A DNA stretch of 64,000 nucleotides from Mesotoga sp. Brook.08.105.5.1 (GTDB taxonomy: Bacteria > Thermotogota > Thermotogae > Petrotogales > Kosmotogaceae), in assembly GCF_002752635.1 (NCBI RefSeq), contig NZ_AYTW01000016.1, positions 1-64,000 on the forward strand, given 5' to 3'. Within the stretch, counting starts at the first letter, position 1. Every line of letters starts with the position of its first letter. The position numbers were made by a program, and so were the translations under genes. This document shows, piece after piece, positions 38,486-48,131 of this stretch. The notes below the pieces were generated by a model. The model searched no databases, was not told the origin of the DNA, and was given only the letters and a program-made list of their open reading frames with translations.

Positions 38486-39205
38486 TCAGTCGGAGAGAAG
38501 TTTTTCTGCAATTTCAAGATCCTCAGGAGTGTTAACCCCCAAGAATTCCTCTTGATTCTCGGTTACAAAGCCGCATACAGACTTATGTTCAATCAACGAT
38601 AGAGACACAATATCGGAAATGTAAATTTCTCCGGTATCCTTATTTGGTATCAGATTGTCGATATATTCTTCGACCACATCTTTTCTCAGAATTATTGGTC
38701 CAATGTAGAACTCCCAGGGAGGCGGGAAGTCAGGAATCTTTTTTTCCTTGAAGGAGATTACCTTACCGTATTCGTCACGCTCAACAAGAGCATATGGAAA
38801 TTTGGTTTCGGTTACTCCGGAAAGAAATGTTATATCACAGCAATTACTCTTATGGAGTTCAGCAAGGGCCTTAAGGGAATCTTCCGTGATCAGAATGAGA
38901 TCAGAATACATCACCAGAATCTCAGAACCTTCCGGGACCAAGTGAAGTGCTCTTTTCAGCGCATCTGCAGTTCCCTTAGGCGAATCTTGATATGCAAGTA
39001 TGGTATTGCTATCGAGCACATTCCGAAAATCGCTTTCGAAGTCCGGATTTATTACTACTATTGAATTGACGCTATCGCATACTGAAAAAACCTTTCTTAG
39101 GATGTGAACGATCATCGGCTTGCCTTTCACTTTGACCAGGGGCTTAGGGACTTCCGACTTCAGTCTTCTCCCCTTTCCGGCTGCGAGGATTACGGGAATC
39201 AGCAC
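38486..39205 (-). CDS. Sugar-phosphate nucleotidyltransferase (GlmU N-domain-like)
   Basis: 239 aa from GTG 39205, which follows AAGGAG by 8 nt; the longer frame up to 39316 has no family match. IPVILAAGKGRRLKSEVPKP, then LVKVKGKPMIVHIL, is the nucleotidyltransferase signature, AYQDSPKGTADALKRAL the uridine/base loop, and VMYSDLILITEDSLKAL the metal-binding strand. It lacks the left-handed beta-helix acetyltransferase half of GlmU, so it is a stand-alone pyrophosphorylase for a sugar- or polyol-phosphate. The exact sugar is not deducible. Confidence 0.85.
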   Translation of the reverse strand: MLIPVILAAGKGRRLKSEVPKPLVKVKGKPMIVHILRKVFSVCDSVNSIVVINPDFESDFRNVLDSNTILAYQDSPKGTADALKRALHLVPEGSEILVMYSDLILITEDSLKALAELHKSNCCDITFLSGVTETKFPYALVERDEYGKVISFKEKKIPDFPPPWEFYIGPIILRKDVVEEYIDNLIPNKDTGEIYISDIVSLSLIEHKSVCGFVTENQEEFLGVNTPEDLEIAEKLLSD

Positions 39206-39413
39206 ATCTATCACTCCTTCCAACCAATAATAGCATTTTGGAAGTGAAGAGAGCATTACGTTACTCTTGGAAAGTGGCCCTAAAGGAAGAATCACATTCC
39301 GACTTCGGTAACTCATGAAAACGCAGATATGATCTAGCGTTTTAGCCTGATGGAAGAGATCATACGAGAAGTCGAAACAATGTCGATTGGTGTAGAAATG
39401 TTGTTCTCTTGTG

Positions 39414-39441
39414 TTTACTTATCGGAGGGAAAGGTTATAAT
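39414..39441 (+). promoter_or_regulatory. Candidate promoter for the MgtC-family gene
   Basis: TTTACT (39414-39419), 16 bp, TATAAT (39436-39441), 25 nt before the TTG start and just ahead of a GGGAGGG ribosome site. Confidence 0.5.
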
Positions 39442-39465
39442 CGTAACTTAAGGGAGGGTTGAAAA

Positions 39466-40110
39466 TTGGAATATTTGGATCTGTGTTTGAGGCTATTCTG
39501 TGCTCTTGTTGCAGGAGCGATGATAGGAGTGACAAGAGAGAGAATATACAAGCCGGCAGGACTCAGGACACACTCTCTCATCTGTGTTGGTGCTGCTTTC
39601 ATTACGGTGCTTTCTACAACAGTATTTGTAACCGCAGAACACGGTGACCCTGGCCGAGTTGCGGCTCAAATTGTCTCTGGAATAGGATTTTTGGGAGCGG
39701 GAACGATCCTGAAAAAGGGTTTTTCGGTCAAGGGTCTTACAACGGCAGCAACGCTTTGGGTAACTGCAGCGGTTGGCATGGGATTCGGAAGCGGTGAATA
39801 TCTATTGTCCACCGTAGTGACCGTATTCGCAATAATGATCGTGCTTTTTCTGAAGAGGATAGAGCTTTTCACCGGCGGAAGAAATCTGCCGAGAATCCTA
39901 ATAGTTGCGAGTAATACTGAGGAAATGTCCAGAAGAATCTCAGAATGGTTCAAGGACAATGGATTGACAGTAGAATCTATGGAAGTTGAAGACGATGAAG
40001 AAAACCTCACATTGCTAATTGAGATAAGCAAAAGCGATGCTATAAAAATCAAGAATCTTATGGTTGGTTTGTCGAGATTAAGGGGCATCAGAAGTGTGGA
40101 GCTTCGATAA
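39466..40110 (+). CDS. MgtC/SapB family membrane protein
   Basis: 214 aa, TTG 39466 after GGGAGGG. Four to five helices carry the MgtC signature: LVAGAMIGVTRERIYKPAGL, RTHSLICVGAAFITVLST, QIVSGIGFLGAGTILKKGF and KGLTTAATLWVTAAVGMGFG. A C-terminal soluble ACT-like domain (residues ~140-214) follows. MgtC proteins modulate ATP synthase or magnesium homeostasis; the role here is not shown by context. Confidence 0.9.
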   Translation: MEYLDLCLRLFCALVAGAMIGVTRERIYKPAGLRTHSLICVGAAFITVLSTTVFVTAEHGDPGRVAAQIVSGIGFLGAGTILKKGFSVKGLTTAATLWVTAAVGMGFGSGEYLLSTVVTVFAIMIVLFLKRIELFTGGRNLPRILIVASNTEEMSRRISEWFKDNGLTVESMEVEDDEENLTLLIEISKSDAIKIKNLMVGLSRLRGIRSVELR

Positions 40111-40112
40111 CT

Positions 40113-40511
40113 CTATTTTCTCGGACAAATGTGGTCTATCCAGAGTTCCTGACCTCCTATCGAAAAAGATGTGATCATTCCCTGAAGATTCAGTACTCCC
40201 TTGGGGCCGCTTACGCTTGTCAGAGTTACATTCACTCCGCCTATTACTTTTCCATCGATGTCAGAGAAGTCCTGTACGTTTTCGAGAACCCCGTTTATTT
40301 CCACATTTATGTTTCCACCGTACTCTCCATAGTAGAGAATAAGGCCGGTTGGATTGACAGGGAACTTGAAGGAGATCGTGACGTTGTTCATATTCATATC
40401 CTTTTTGATATCCTTTCCCGAGTGTCCCGCCATACCTGCATTTGTAACGGTCATTACTCCGTTTGGAGTGGGAGTTCCATTGAACCAGAAGAAGGGTTTT
40501 TTCATAACCAT
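40113..40511 (-). CDS. Hypothetical beta-rich protein
   Basis: 132 aa; either ATG 40511 or ATG 40505 (MKKPFFW) may start it. No family is recognised. The composition is Gly/Asn/Val-rich with alternating strand pattern (NNVTISFKFPVNPTGLILYY and GGNINVEINGVLENVQDF), suggesting a small jelly-roll or Ig-like fold. No signal peptide or membrane helix. It converges on the MgtC gene with a 2-nt gap. Codon usage looks ordinary, so it is probably real. Confidence 0.5.
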   Translation of the reverse strand: MVMKKPFFWFNGTPTPNGVMTVTNAGMAGHSGKDIKKDMNMNNVTISFKFPVNPTGLILYYGEYGGNINVEINGVLENVQDFSDIDGKVIGGVNVTLTSVSGPKGVLNLQGMITSFSIGGQELWIDHICPRK

Positions 40512-41134
40512 CCGTGTTGTCAGTTCAGAAAAGACGTCATCATTATGATATTATGCTCGAACAGTGAATTCCCCAAAGTCAACACATTTCAAAACCACGT
40601 AACATCCAGAGAACACAAGAAGTGTCGTCAATACAAGTGCTAGCGTGACAACACGTTTCTGAATCGCCCCCCGTAGAATTTGGCAGAAACTGAAGTGAGA
40701 ATTAGAGAAAGAATGATTGAGACCAGATAATTATACGTCTCTCTCCCAGATCAAAGAAAGCCAAGACCTGTGTTGGTTCTAATCACTTTGAATGGTCGAG
40801 GGACCCGTCAAGAAAGATACCTCAATTTGCGTGCAAGTCTTGAGAAAAGATAAAGAGAATTGTTAGAGTTTTGGGTTCTCCTTTCAGAAAGCATCTAGCT
40901 GCCGCTGATGTTAATATGAAGAGGTTCAAGACGGTCTCTACTAAAGAGAAGGAAGATCAAGAGAAAGCAATGTGGAGACTCTTGGAGTCGGAATTGGAAA
41001 TAAGAGACTCGTCAATAGGTTCTGCGTTGAGTAATTGAATGCGAACGGGACAAACAGACAAAGCTATGAAGATTGGAAGACGTTACTAAAGAACAGCAAA
41101 ATGATTTGGTCCTCATTCTGGTATCGGAGAATCG
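40512..41134. other. Gene debris, no intact gene
   Basis: About 620 nt without a credible reading frame. Short stretches look like former coding sequence, for example about 40870-41030 on the plus strand reads VRVLGSPFRKHLAAADVN and EKEDQEKAMWRLLESELEIR, but stops and shifts break it. I cannot assign a family. Confidence 0.4.
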
Positions 41135-42316
41135 TCGTTCGCTGGTACCGGTGCTATTAGGGGAGGTTTTTTGGCGAAATCCTGGTTCCTGCATGAGCGT
41201 GGGGGAATCCTTAGAAACGCCTTCGATTCAGAGATTCTGAAGATCATCTTTCTGGAAAAGCTGTGATAGGCTGGAGTTTGACTTGTACTTCATTCACTTC
41301 CGACAAGAGTTTCCTCTTCCGAGCGAACAGTTAAAGAAGTTAGCTTCATTTCCTCTTCAGGTGCGGAGTTCACTGCAATAGCAAAGATGTTTCTTGATTC
41401 TACGGGTGACGCCTCACTAGGCCAAATGGCAGGAGCTACGCTCTTCTCCGGTGATACTGATGGGGCAAATCAGGCCTCAACACTTATGTTTACTATGAGT
41501 AACATCAACTTCGAGAGAATTAGGGAGGACGTCAGTCGTAGAAGAAGCAACTTCTTCAAATGGGTGACACCAGATTCGAAGCCTCTTTCAGTTGCGGGCT
41601 ACTTTGAAGAGATCGAAAAGGCTAGAAAGAGTGGACTTAACAATCTTCACGACTACTTTTTCTTCATTGAACTTCCCGGGGAAGACAGAGTATCCGTCAA
41701 CACAACTCACTCGTTCGGTAAAGGTCCTGTCAATCCTTTCGAATTGAGCAAATCGGTCTTCGAATGTTCTGAGCAGATCGACCAACTTGTAGCCTTTTCT
41801 AGGAAGTACGTTCGGGGATTTGAAAAGTCAAGAATTGAGAAGATTGCAGGCGATATTGGAATTCGAGAGAGCAGAAGAGTGAGGGGACTTTATATCTTCA
41901 CTGGAGAAGACTTTAGATTGCATAGGAAGTTCTATGACAGTGTCGCCAAAGCAACATATGGAATAGATGTCCATTCCCCTGAAACTCAGAAGATTACTCC
42001 GGAAGTCAAAGGCAGAGTACCTTCATATTCTGACTATTATGAGATACCTTTAGGAACACTCATCAGCAGCGACTTAGACAATCTAAATATGGCAGGCAGA
42101 TGTTTCTCAAGTGATTTTGAAGGGCAAAGCGCCGGTAGAATAATGCTGACGTCAGCAGGCATGGGACAGGTTATTGGTGTAGCCTCTGCGATTTCTTTGG
42201 AAAGCGGCATACCCATAAGAGAAACCTCGAGAGACGAGATTATCGGAGAACTTGACAGGATAACCGAGAAAAACCCGCTATACTCTCTGGCGGCCCTTCT
42301 GAAGATAAGCAAATGA
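41135..42316 (+). pseudogene. FAD-dependent oxidoreductase, N-terminus decayed
   Basis: An open frame from 41387 to 42316 (309 codons) is the C-terminal two-thirds of an FAD-dependent oxidoreductase of the FAD_oxidored type: MFLDSTGDASLGQMAGATLF, the central substrate domain, and the terminal FAD loop NLNMAGRCFSSDFEGQSAGR. The same frame continues upstream as VSFISSSGAEFTAIAK, but a stop lies near 41278, and the N-terminal dinucleotide loop is unrecognisable; about 41135-41260 has GGFLAKSWFLHERGGILRNA-like remains. Without the Rossmann GxGxxG it cannot bind FAD normally. Decayed. Confidence 0.65.
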
Positions 42317-42690
42317 GGTCAGGTACGCCTGTTTTGGTTCAGGGAGGCTCATTTTAAGCGATTGGCAGATGTGGTACTGGAATAGATAGTGGCAAGAATT
42401 GAGTCATTGTTGCGCCGGATACAGGTATGCAGTCAGTTTTTGAAGGGAATCGACAGCGCTGGATTTTCGAAGATGGGACGGCGATATTGATAGAAAGAGC
42501 TTCTCCCCGTGAACTTAAAACCCTGGCTAAAGGAGGAGTGAGTAGAGATTCGTGCGCCAGTAATCTACTTTGTAGCGGCGCTTATTAGATTCTGACTGAG
42601 CTGGAACAATTCTGGAAGTTGCGTACGGCCAACAATATATGAACAATGAAACGGTGTTTCATAGGTGGTTTTTACTTAGAGGTGTCGAAA
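42317..42690 (+). other. Spacer with gene fragment and inverted repeat
   Basis: 374 nt, no intact gene. A piece reading QSVFEGNRQRWIFEDG, TAILIERASPRELKTLAKGG (about 42430-42540) looks like former coding sequence of unknown family. A perfect inverted repeat ATGAAAC-GGT-GTTTCAT lies at 42646-42662, just ahead of the patatin-like pseudogene, and may be its old operator. Confidence 0.4.
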
Positions 42691-43501
42691 TGAAAAGAGC
42701 ATTGGTTCTGGGAGGTGGAGGAGCAAAAGGTGCAGCTCCGTTGGGGTTATTCGTGCGCTTGAAGAGAAGGGTTTCATTCCCGACCTCATAGTTGGAGTAA
42801 GGATTGATGCTCTAGTCGGGGCGGGATATGCAATATTGGCTGATTCAAATAGCCTCTGGAAAATTACGTTGAGGACCTGCAGAAAGGCGGCCAGATGGTT
42901 CTCATTAACGAAATCAGTGGCAAGAACGCACTTGCCGATCTTAAGTGCGATCGTGTGTTCATATGTGAACACTTTTAGAGAAGTTCTTCCCTCCAGGAGA
43001 TACGTCAGACTTCTTAGGAAGCGCTTGGGGGTACAGGTTCACCGATACAAAGATCCCCTTTATTTGTACATCTACAATCATGGATTCCGCTGAACTTTGC
43101 ATCCACAATCATGGAAGTATATATGAAGCTCTTAGAGTATCAATGGCTATTCCAGGATTATTCAAACCTGAAAAGAAAGGAGACCTAACACTTGCCGATG
43201 GCGGTATCCCGAACAATCTTCCTGTAAGCGTCGCAAGAGAGGCGAATAGTACTTTCTTAGTTGCCGTAGATCTTTCTTCATCGAATAGGGTTACTTCAAT
43301 ACTTCGAATTCAATATTGGGAGTGATGGATGAATACAGAGCCGATTTGATTTTGCAGAGAGAAATAGCTGCTGCAGATGTTTTGATCTCTCCCGTTATGA
43401 CCAGGAGTATAGATTTGATGGATTTCTCATCCTTTATTGATATCATGAATGAATCGTATGAAGAAACGCTCGGATGTGACTTGAACGGAGTGACGCTTTG
43501 A
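42691..43501 (+). pseudogene. Patatin-like phospholipase, frameshifted
   Basis: ATG 42691 opens MKRALVLGGGGAKGAA, the patatin oxyanion-hole motif, but the frame fails within about 35 codons. Homology resumes in another frame as GVIRALEEKGFIPDLIVGVR, where the GxSxG nucleophile motif has become GVRID. The C-terminal part is open again from ~43080: SIYEALRVSMAIPGLFKPEK, then LADGGIPNNLPVSVAREA with the catalytic Asp, then AAADVLISPVMTRSIDLMDF. A second break lies near 43320. It has frameshifts and a lost nucleophile, so it is dead. The tail overlaps the next gene (TTGA). Confidence 0.7.
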
Positions 43502-44274
43502 AGATACATGTCGGGGGATACGGTTTTCAAGGTCTTGCTGCTTTGGAGCACATAAGTGATCTCGCCGGCAAGGGTAACATAATACTGAATGGACTGACAG
43601 GATATTATACGGTGACTGCAGAAGCGCTGGGAGAGGGGGAGGCGATTAGCCGGTTAAATGAGTTTGTGAAGAGTCTCTTCGGCACTCTGAAAGTAATGGA
43701 TGGTTCGACAATCTCTTCACCGGTAGGGCTGCGGGATAAGTTAAAGAAGATTCGTCACTGCCGGATCTGGTCCAGACAGAATTACGTCTTCGAAAGCGAT
43801 GTTAGGGATTTCTTTCTGAAAGGGGTATCAGGAAGTACAGATGCCAGTTCTGAGGTTTTTGATCTCGAAGAACGCTCGCTCAAGCTTGTTTCAGGGGCGG
43901 CAGGGGAAGTTGCGGCTTCGTGCATCTCTATCCTCGGTCTCTTTCCGACTTTTATGGGTAGATACGTCACCACTACATTTTTTAGTCAGATTCCCGTATC
44001 ATTTCTATCGGACGGAGACATAGTCCTTCTTAACCTCAGAGATCCATCCTTCGGCAAGCTTAATACAGCTTCGAACTAACTGTTTCAGGCTATGGAAATT
44101 CGCTCGACAAATTACGCAAGGGAGAGGCTTTCGCTTTTTGAATGCCGTTTAGTAAGAGTTATGAAGAGGATTTGTTCAGACAACGTGTTTGATTTTCTGG
44201 AGAGACTGAGGAATTGTTCTGGCTTAACAAATGTTAGTATTGAAATGTTATCAACTGTTGTAATTAAAAGGTGA
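43498..44274 (+). pseudogene. Second patatin-like gene with in-frame stop and lost catalytic residues
   Basis: TTG 43498 overlaps the previous stop. The 193-codon frame reads MKIHVGGYGFQGLAALEHIS with the fold order of patatin, but NGLTGYYTVTAEAL replaces GxSxG, and the strand after SILGLFPTFMGRYV has TTTFFSQIPV where DGG should be. After TAA at 44077-44079 the same frame continues as AMEIRSTNYARERLSLFECR, a patatin-type C-terminus, to 44274. Total about 258 codons, the right family size. Either a truncated pseudoenzyme or a pseudogene. The family call is moderate. Confidence 0.55.
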
Positions 44275-44289
44275 ACGGGGGGTAGCTAA

Positions 44290-45228
44290 GTGTTCAAGAC
44301 AATGATGATAATCGGCACTCTTCTGGCCATGGGATTCTCCCTCGTCAGTGGCACGAAAAAGGGAGTAGATGAGGTTATGACGATAGAGCATGACGGCAGA
44401 ACGAGACAAACCATAATTCATCTACCTCCGGAAATCAAAGATGAGAAGTTGCCGGTAGTTCTTGTCTTTCATGGCCTCTTTGGCAATGGCAATTACACAA
44501 AGAACACTTACGGAATAACGGAAGTTGCTGATAAAGAGGGTTTCATGTCAGTCTATCCTGAGGGAACAGGCCCTTTGAACAGCGTTTTCTTGAGCTGGAA
44601 CTCAGGTTTCTGTTGTGGATATGCTATGGAGAACAATGTTGATGATGTTTCGTACATTTACGAGCTTATTGTCGAAATAATTAACAGTTATCCCGTTGAC
44701 GAGACCAGAGTCTATCTTGTCGGTCTTTCTAATGGGGGTATGCTCGCCTATCGGCTTGTATCATGCTATCCTGAGCTATTTGCAGCATGCGCAATTGTCT
44801 CTTCTTCTCCGGCAGGTGGAACCGATGAAAATTCCATAGTTATGATACATCCTCCGGATAGAGGAGTTCCGCTGATAGTGTTCCATGGGATGAAAGACCC
44901 AATAATACCCTTTGAGGGAGGTTTTTCGAGCAGCTCCGAAGCCAACGGAATGTATTTTCCCCCGGTAGAAGAATCTGTGGAATTCTGGGCAACCAAGATG
45001 GGAGCAAGTACCGTACAGGAGACACAGCATGAAAATGGACTGGTCATACTGAAAGAATACACCGGGAAAGACGAGAGGAGTCTTGTCCATTTCTATATGA
45101 TAACTGACGGTGATCACACCTGGCCGGGGAGAGAAAAAGGACTAGATGCTCTCAACAGCTCGTCTGAGGCCACAATAAAAGCCAGCGAAATGATCTGGGA
45201 GTTTTTCAGAGACAAATCCTTAAGGTAA
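44290..45228 (+). CDS. Secreted PHB-depolymerase/LpqC-type esterase
   Basis: 312 aa, GTG 44290 after GGGGGGT. Signal peptide ~1-21. LPVVLVFHGLFGNGNY is the oxyanion strand, EGFMSVYPEGTG and LSWNSGFCCGYAMENNVDDV the typical loop of the family, VYLVGLSNGGMLAYRL the nucleophile Ser147, PLIVFHGMKDPIIPF the acid strand, and ITDGDHTWPG the catalytic His. The family includes poly(3-hydroxybutyrate) depolymerases and feruloyl esterases; in a saccharolytic organism a carbohydrate-esterase role is plausible. Converges with the methyltransferase gene, overlapping it by 9 nt. Confidence 0.88.
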   Translation: MFKTMMIIGTLLAMGFSLVSGTKKGVDEVMTIEHDGRTRQTIIHLPPEIKDEKLPVVLVFHGLFGNGNYTKNTYGITEVADKEGFMSVYPEGTGPLNSVFLSWNSGFCCGYAMENNVDDVSYIYELIVEIINSYPVDETRVYLVGLSNGGMLAYRLVSCYPELFAACAIVSSSPAGGTDENSIVMIHPPDRGVPLIVFHGMKDPIIPFEGGFSSSSEANGMYFPPVEESVEFWATKMGASTVQETQHENGLVILKEYTGKDERSLVHFYMITDGDHTWPGREKGLDALNSSSEATIKASEMIWEFFRDKSLR

Positions 45229-46032
45229 TATCTTGTTCACCTTAAATAGGTACCATCTCACAAGGCCCGCACCAGGTTCTTTGAATCTGCCCCATTCAAA
45301 TCCCTTCTCGAGAAGAAAAGAGTGAATACGATCGTCTGAATCTCTATTACTCGGAAACAGAACGATTTCGCCCTCCGGTTTTGTTACCCTATACATTTCA
45401 CTGAATTCCTTCTCCATGAAGTCACCAAAGACATGACCGGAAATAACAACATCTGCGAAATCTCTCTCAAAGGGAATATCCTCTGTTAAGCCATCCACAA
45501 CATAGAAGTCACTTAATCCTTTCGCTCTTGCCCTTGTCTTCAGGTACTCCCTCAGAGTTCTCATTGGCTCAACGGCATAAACGACTGATGCGCCCTCGCT
45601 CGCCGCAAAGAATGACAGTCTGCCGCTACCCGCACCCAAATCGACGACTCTCTTGCCTCTAAAGCTAACTAAGTCAGTCAATAATCTGTTATCCCACTTC
45701 GTGAATTCGAGAGAGTCGTACACCGACGGATCAACGGCGTACACTATCCAGTCATTCACATTCTTCAGCAACTCCAATTCTGCTTTTCTGATCTCTTCTC
45801 GAGAAAGGTCTTCCGAGACGTTTTCTACCATTCTTTTGAATGTCTCAGCCCTCTCAGGCAGAATCATCTTGAAATACCATAGAATTTCTGGATTGGCCTT
45901 CAGAACCACTGCAAGCGATCTTTGATCTGAATGGTTTCTTTCAAGATGAGAAATATTGTGCTTTTCCAACAACAGAAGAGTCTTGATGTCAATGTCTGTC
46001 ACATCTATCCAGTCAAGAGACAAGAAAACCAC
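45220..46032 (-). CDS. Class I SAM-dependent methyltransferase
   Basis: 270 aa. Motif I is KRVVDLGAGSGRLSFFAASE (around residues 128-147), motif II VVYAVEPMRTLREYLK, motif III-IV ADVVISGHVFGDFMEKEF with the post-II acidic residue. The N-terminal ~120 residues are a helical cap without obvious family. The start may be GTG 46032 or TTG 46023, given TTGGAG just upstream. The substrate is unknown. Divergent from the membrane protein gene at 46110. Confidence 0.85.
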   Translation of the reverse strand: MVFLSLDWIDVTDIDIKTLLLLEKHNISHLERNHSDQRSLAVVLKANPEILWYFKMILPERAETFKRMVENVSEDLSREEIRKAELELLKNVNDWIVYAVDPSVYDSLEFTKWDNRLLTDLVSFRGKRVVDLGAGSGRLSFFAASEGASVVYAVEPMRTLREYLKTRARAKGLSDFYVVDGLTEDIPFERDFADVVISGHVFGDFMEKEFSEMYRVTKPEGEIVLFPSNRDSDDRIHSFLLEKGFEWGRFKEPGAGLVRWYLFKVNKILP

Positions 46033-46109
46033 TCCAATGGATGAATTCTATTATGCATTCTATCATGATAAAATCAGGATTATCTTTAGTCTTTTCGGCG
46101 GGAGTTATT

Positions 46110-46910
46110 ATGAAGCTAAACCAAAACATATTTGAGAGAAGGCTCGGTTTTTTTTTCATGGTTTTGTGGATTCTAATTCTTATCTTCTACTTAACTTGGG
46201 ATGGGTGGCTTTACGAGTGGCGAGATTGCGGTTACAGTGGACCAAACCAGCATTTCGATCTCGATCTTCTTGATATGAAATACGAGCACACTTCTGACGG
46301 CGGGATTACTTATTTTTCGACGAACAACTTACATAATCTGATCTATCTATGTTATCTAGTATTCTTGATTGGTTGGTTGGCTCTGTTGTTTGGGTGGGAG
46401 TGGGCAAAACAGGGGGCAATGGCGACAATGGGAATCTCTCTTGTTGCGGCACTCTCAACTCTCGATCTTTCTGACCATGTATACATGCTCCAGATAGTTT
46501 ATGACGTTGTGCATCTTTCGGGAATAGTTATAGGCGCCTATCTCTTTTCGAAATACTATCTGAAGACCTCAAAGAGTTTGCCGATTGTGTTTGGAACGTG
46601 GGCGGTCTATCTTATCAGCCATTTGATGTTCACACCATGGCCTTTCTGGGAGAAAGTTGGTCAAGCCTATTTCAGTGTTAACCAGATAAACGATTTACCG
46701 TTCTTCTTATTTGGAGTCGAGTACACTCTTGTTTTGGCTATAATTCTCTCAGTCAATTTCTTAGTAGAAAAACTGAATTCCAGAACCTCGAATAGAGTCT
46801 TGAGAGTACTAATCCCTATTGGGCTGTATTTCGTTTTATGCCTGGTTATGTATTCTATGGGACTGATAATTGTTCAGGATATGAATATGGGAACCTGCAT
46901 TAAAGGATGA
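46110..46910 (+). CDS. Hypothetical integral membrane protein
   Basis: 266 aa from ATG 46110 (GGGAG upstream); the frame continues to 46041 without a ribosome site. About seven helices. The first loop is long and outside (YEWRDCGYSGPNQHFDLDLL). No transporter or enzyme motif was recognised. Aromatic-rich helices with WDGW, WEWAKQG and FTPWPFW. Its end abuts the small minus-strand gene. Role unknown. Confidence 0.75.
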   Translation: MKLNQNIFERRLGFFFMVLWILILIFYLTWDGWLYEWRDCGYSGPNQHFDLDLLDMKYEHTSDGGITYFSTNNLHNLIYLCYLVFLIGWLALLFGWEWAKQGAMATMGISLVAALSTLDLSDHVYMLQIVYDVVHLSGIVIGAYLFSKYYLKTSKSLPIVFGTWAVYLISHLMFTPWPFWEKVGQAYFSVNQINDLPFFLFGVEYTLVLAIILSVNFLVEKLNSRTSNRVLRVLIPIGLYFVLCLVMYSMGLIIVQDMNMGTCIKG

Positions 46911-47075
46911 TTATGTAATCTTCATCTGCCCCAGTTCGCTTGTTTTTCGTAGTACCTGTACCGCGACAAGTTTTCCTTTCGGGTCATAATATCTTATGGC
47001 ATCCCTTATGCCCTTCAACTCGCCTGGTTTCAACATGATGTATTCGTAACCTTCCCAGACCCTCCAGCTCTTCAT
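46911..47075 (-). CDS. Small hypothetical protein
   Basis: 54 aa from ATG 47075, which follows TGGAGGG by 5 nt; the frame extends to 47156 but the better start is here. Basic and aromatic N-terminus (MKSWRVWEGYEYIMLKPGEL), then AIRYYDPKGKLVAVQVLRKT. No family known. May be a fragment of a larger gene. Tail-to-tail with the membrane protein gene, no gap. Confidence 0.45.
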   Translation of the reverse strand: MKSWRVWEGYEYIMLKPGELKGIRDAIRYYDPKGKLVAVQVLRKTSELGQMKIT

Positions 47076-47483
47076 CAAAACCCTCCAGAAAGAGATTTTT
47101 GGTTTCCATGGTAGCACGCATGAGATGAGTCTGCAGAATTTCCATAAACATAACAATGCGGGTAATTAACTGGATCGAAAGCTAATGAAAGCAGAGAATT
47201 AAACAAGAATGCATTTGCCGATTGGCTTATCACACATCAATTAACTATGAAGTGATAATCGAACGTAGTTGCGCTACATTGGAGATCATCTTGACAGATC
47301 ATGGTTTGTCAGAGATTGAAGAGATGGTAGAATAAGTTTGTAAACGATAAGGATTACGTACTTATTTTATTGTTTGTTTCTATATTCTTCGGCAGCCTTC
47401 AAGAGTATCGTTTTGGGTCTATTATTTGCCAGAATGGGTAGTCTGTATATTAGTTCAATAGTTTTAAAAGGAGGGTGTTTTTT
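47076..47483. promoter_or_regulatory. Spacer upstream of the peptide-system cluster
   Basis: 408 nt, no gene seen. A TTGCCA (47426-47431) with TATTAG (47448-47453, 16-bp spacing) is a possible weak promoter for the 47484 gene. AAAGGAGGG (47468-47476) is its ribosome site. Another TTGACA is at 47291-47296 without a matching -10. Confidence 0.3.
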
Positions 47484-48074
47484 GTGAGAAAGATTATCCT
47501 GGGATTTCTAGTAATGCTGATTTTAGTTTTGCCGTGCTCTGCCCTTTTCTCAGTGGAGACTGAGATGCCGGTCGTTCAGCCACCTATGGTTGTAACCACT
47601 ATGGGGCAGAGTCCGGGTGCTTTGATGTTCAGACTGGTGTGTACAAGAAGCCAGATCGCCTGTGTTCAGGAGGATCTCTTGACTGCCGAACAGCTTTCCG
47701 AGATGGCGGCAGGAGAAAATGCTCCAAAGACATTGGTTATAACCACAGGAACGAGCCTCAAAGGAATGGGAGCCGCCGGTATTGATATGAATTTCGAGGT
47801 TAAAAGGGTTGAAGCTCTTATTTCTAAGGCTAAAGAACTCGGAATGACAATTATTGGTGCACACATTGAGGGGATGGCGCGCCGTGTAGATTCTACTGAC
47901 GAAAGGTCGATAAATACAGTCATTCCAAAATCCGATTTGATTCTTGTCATCGCTGACAGCGATTCAGATGGTTTCTTCACGAACTACTCTGAAAAGAATG
48001 GAATACCTCTGATCAAGGTGAAGGAATCGTTGGACATCGGTCCCGCTCTAAAAGAGCTGTTTGAGTCGGAGTGA
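47484..48074 (+). CDS. DUF6305-like exported protein, copy 1
   Basis: 196 aa from GTG 47484 (8 nt after AAAGGAGGG). Signal peptide ~1-21. Mature protein begins with the family-type VVTTMGQSPGALMFRLVCTR. The centre, TTGTSLKGMGAAGIDMNFEV, and helix VEALISKAKELGMTIIGAHI suggest a Rossmann-like alpha/beta fold. DLILVIADSDSDGFFT holds a DxDxDG loop like calcium-binding loops. Similar to the proteins at 58197 and, more distantly, 54448 in this window. It directly precedes a DctM/IT-type permease, so I infer it is an extracytoplasmic partner, perhaps the solute receptor. Not biochemically defined. Confidence 0.7.
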   Translation: MRKIILGFLVMLILVLPCSALFSVETEMPVVQPPMVVTTMGQSPGALMFRLVCTRSQIACVQEDLLTAEQLSEMAAGENAPKTLVITTGTSLKGMGAAGIDMNFEVKRVEALISKAKELGMTIIGAHIEGMARRVDSTDERSINTVIPKSDLILVIADSDSDGFFTNYSEKNGIPLIKVKESLDIGPALKELFESE

Positions 48075-48131
48075 AACAATGAATCATTTTGCAATCGACC
48101 TCATGGTCGGTTCTGAAGGGGGAGTGTCCTG

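Noticed and set aside
38486-39316. Longer reading of the nucleotidyltransferase from 39316
   Set aside because: The first 37 codons lack homology, and AAGGAG points to GTG 39205, which starts exactly at the family N-terminus.
44092-44274. Independent 60-aa gene
   Set aside because: It is in frame with the preceding patatin-like gene and continues its homology past the TAA stop; better read as the tail of that gene.
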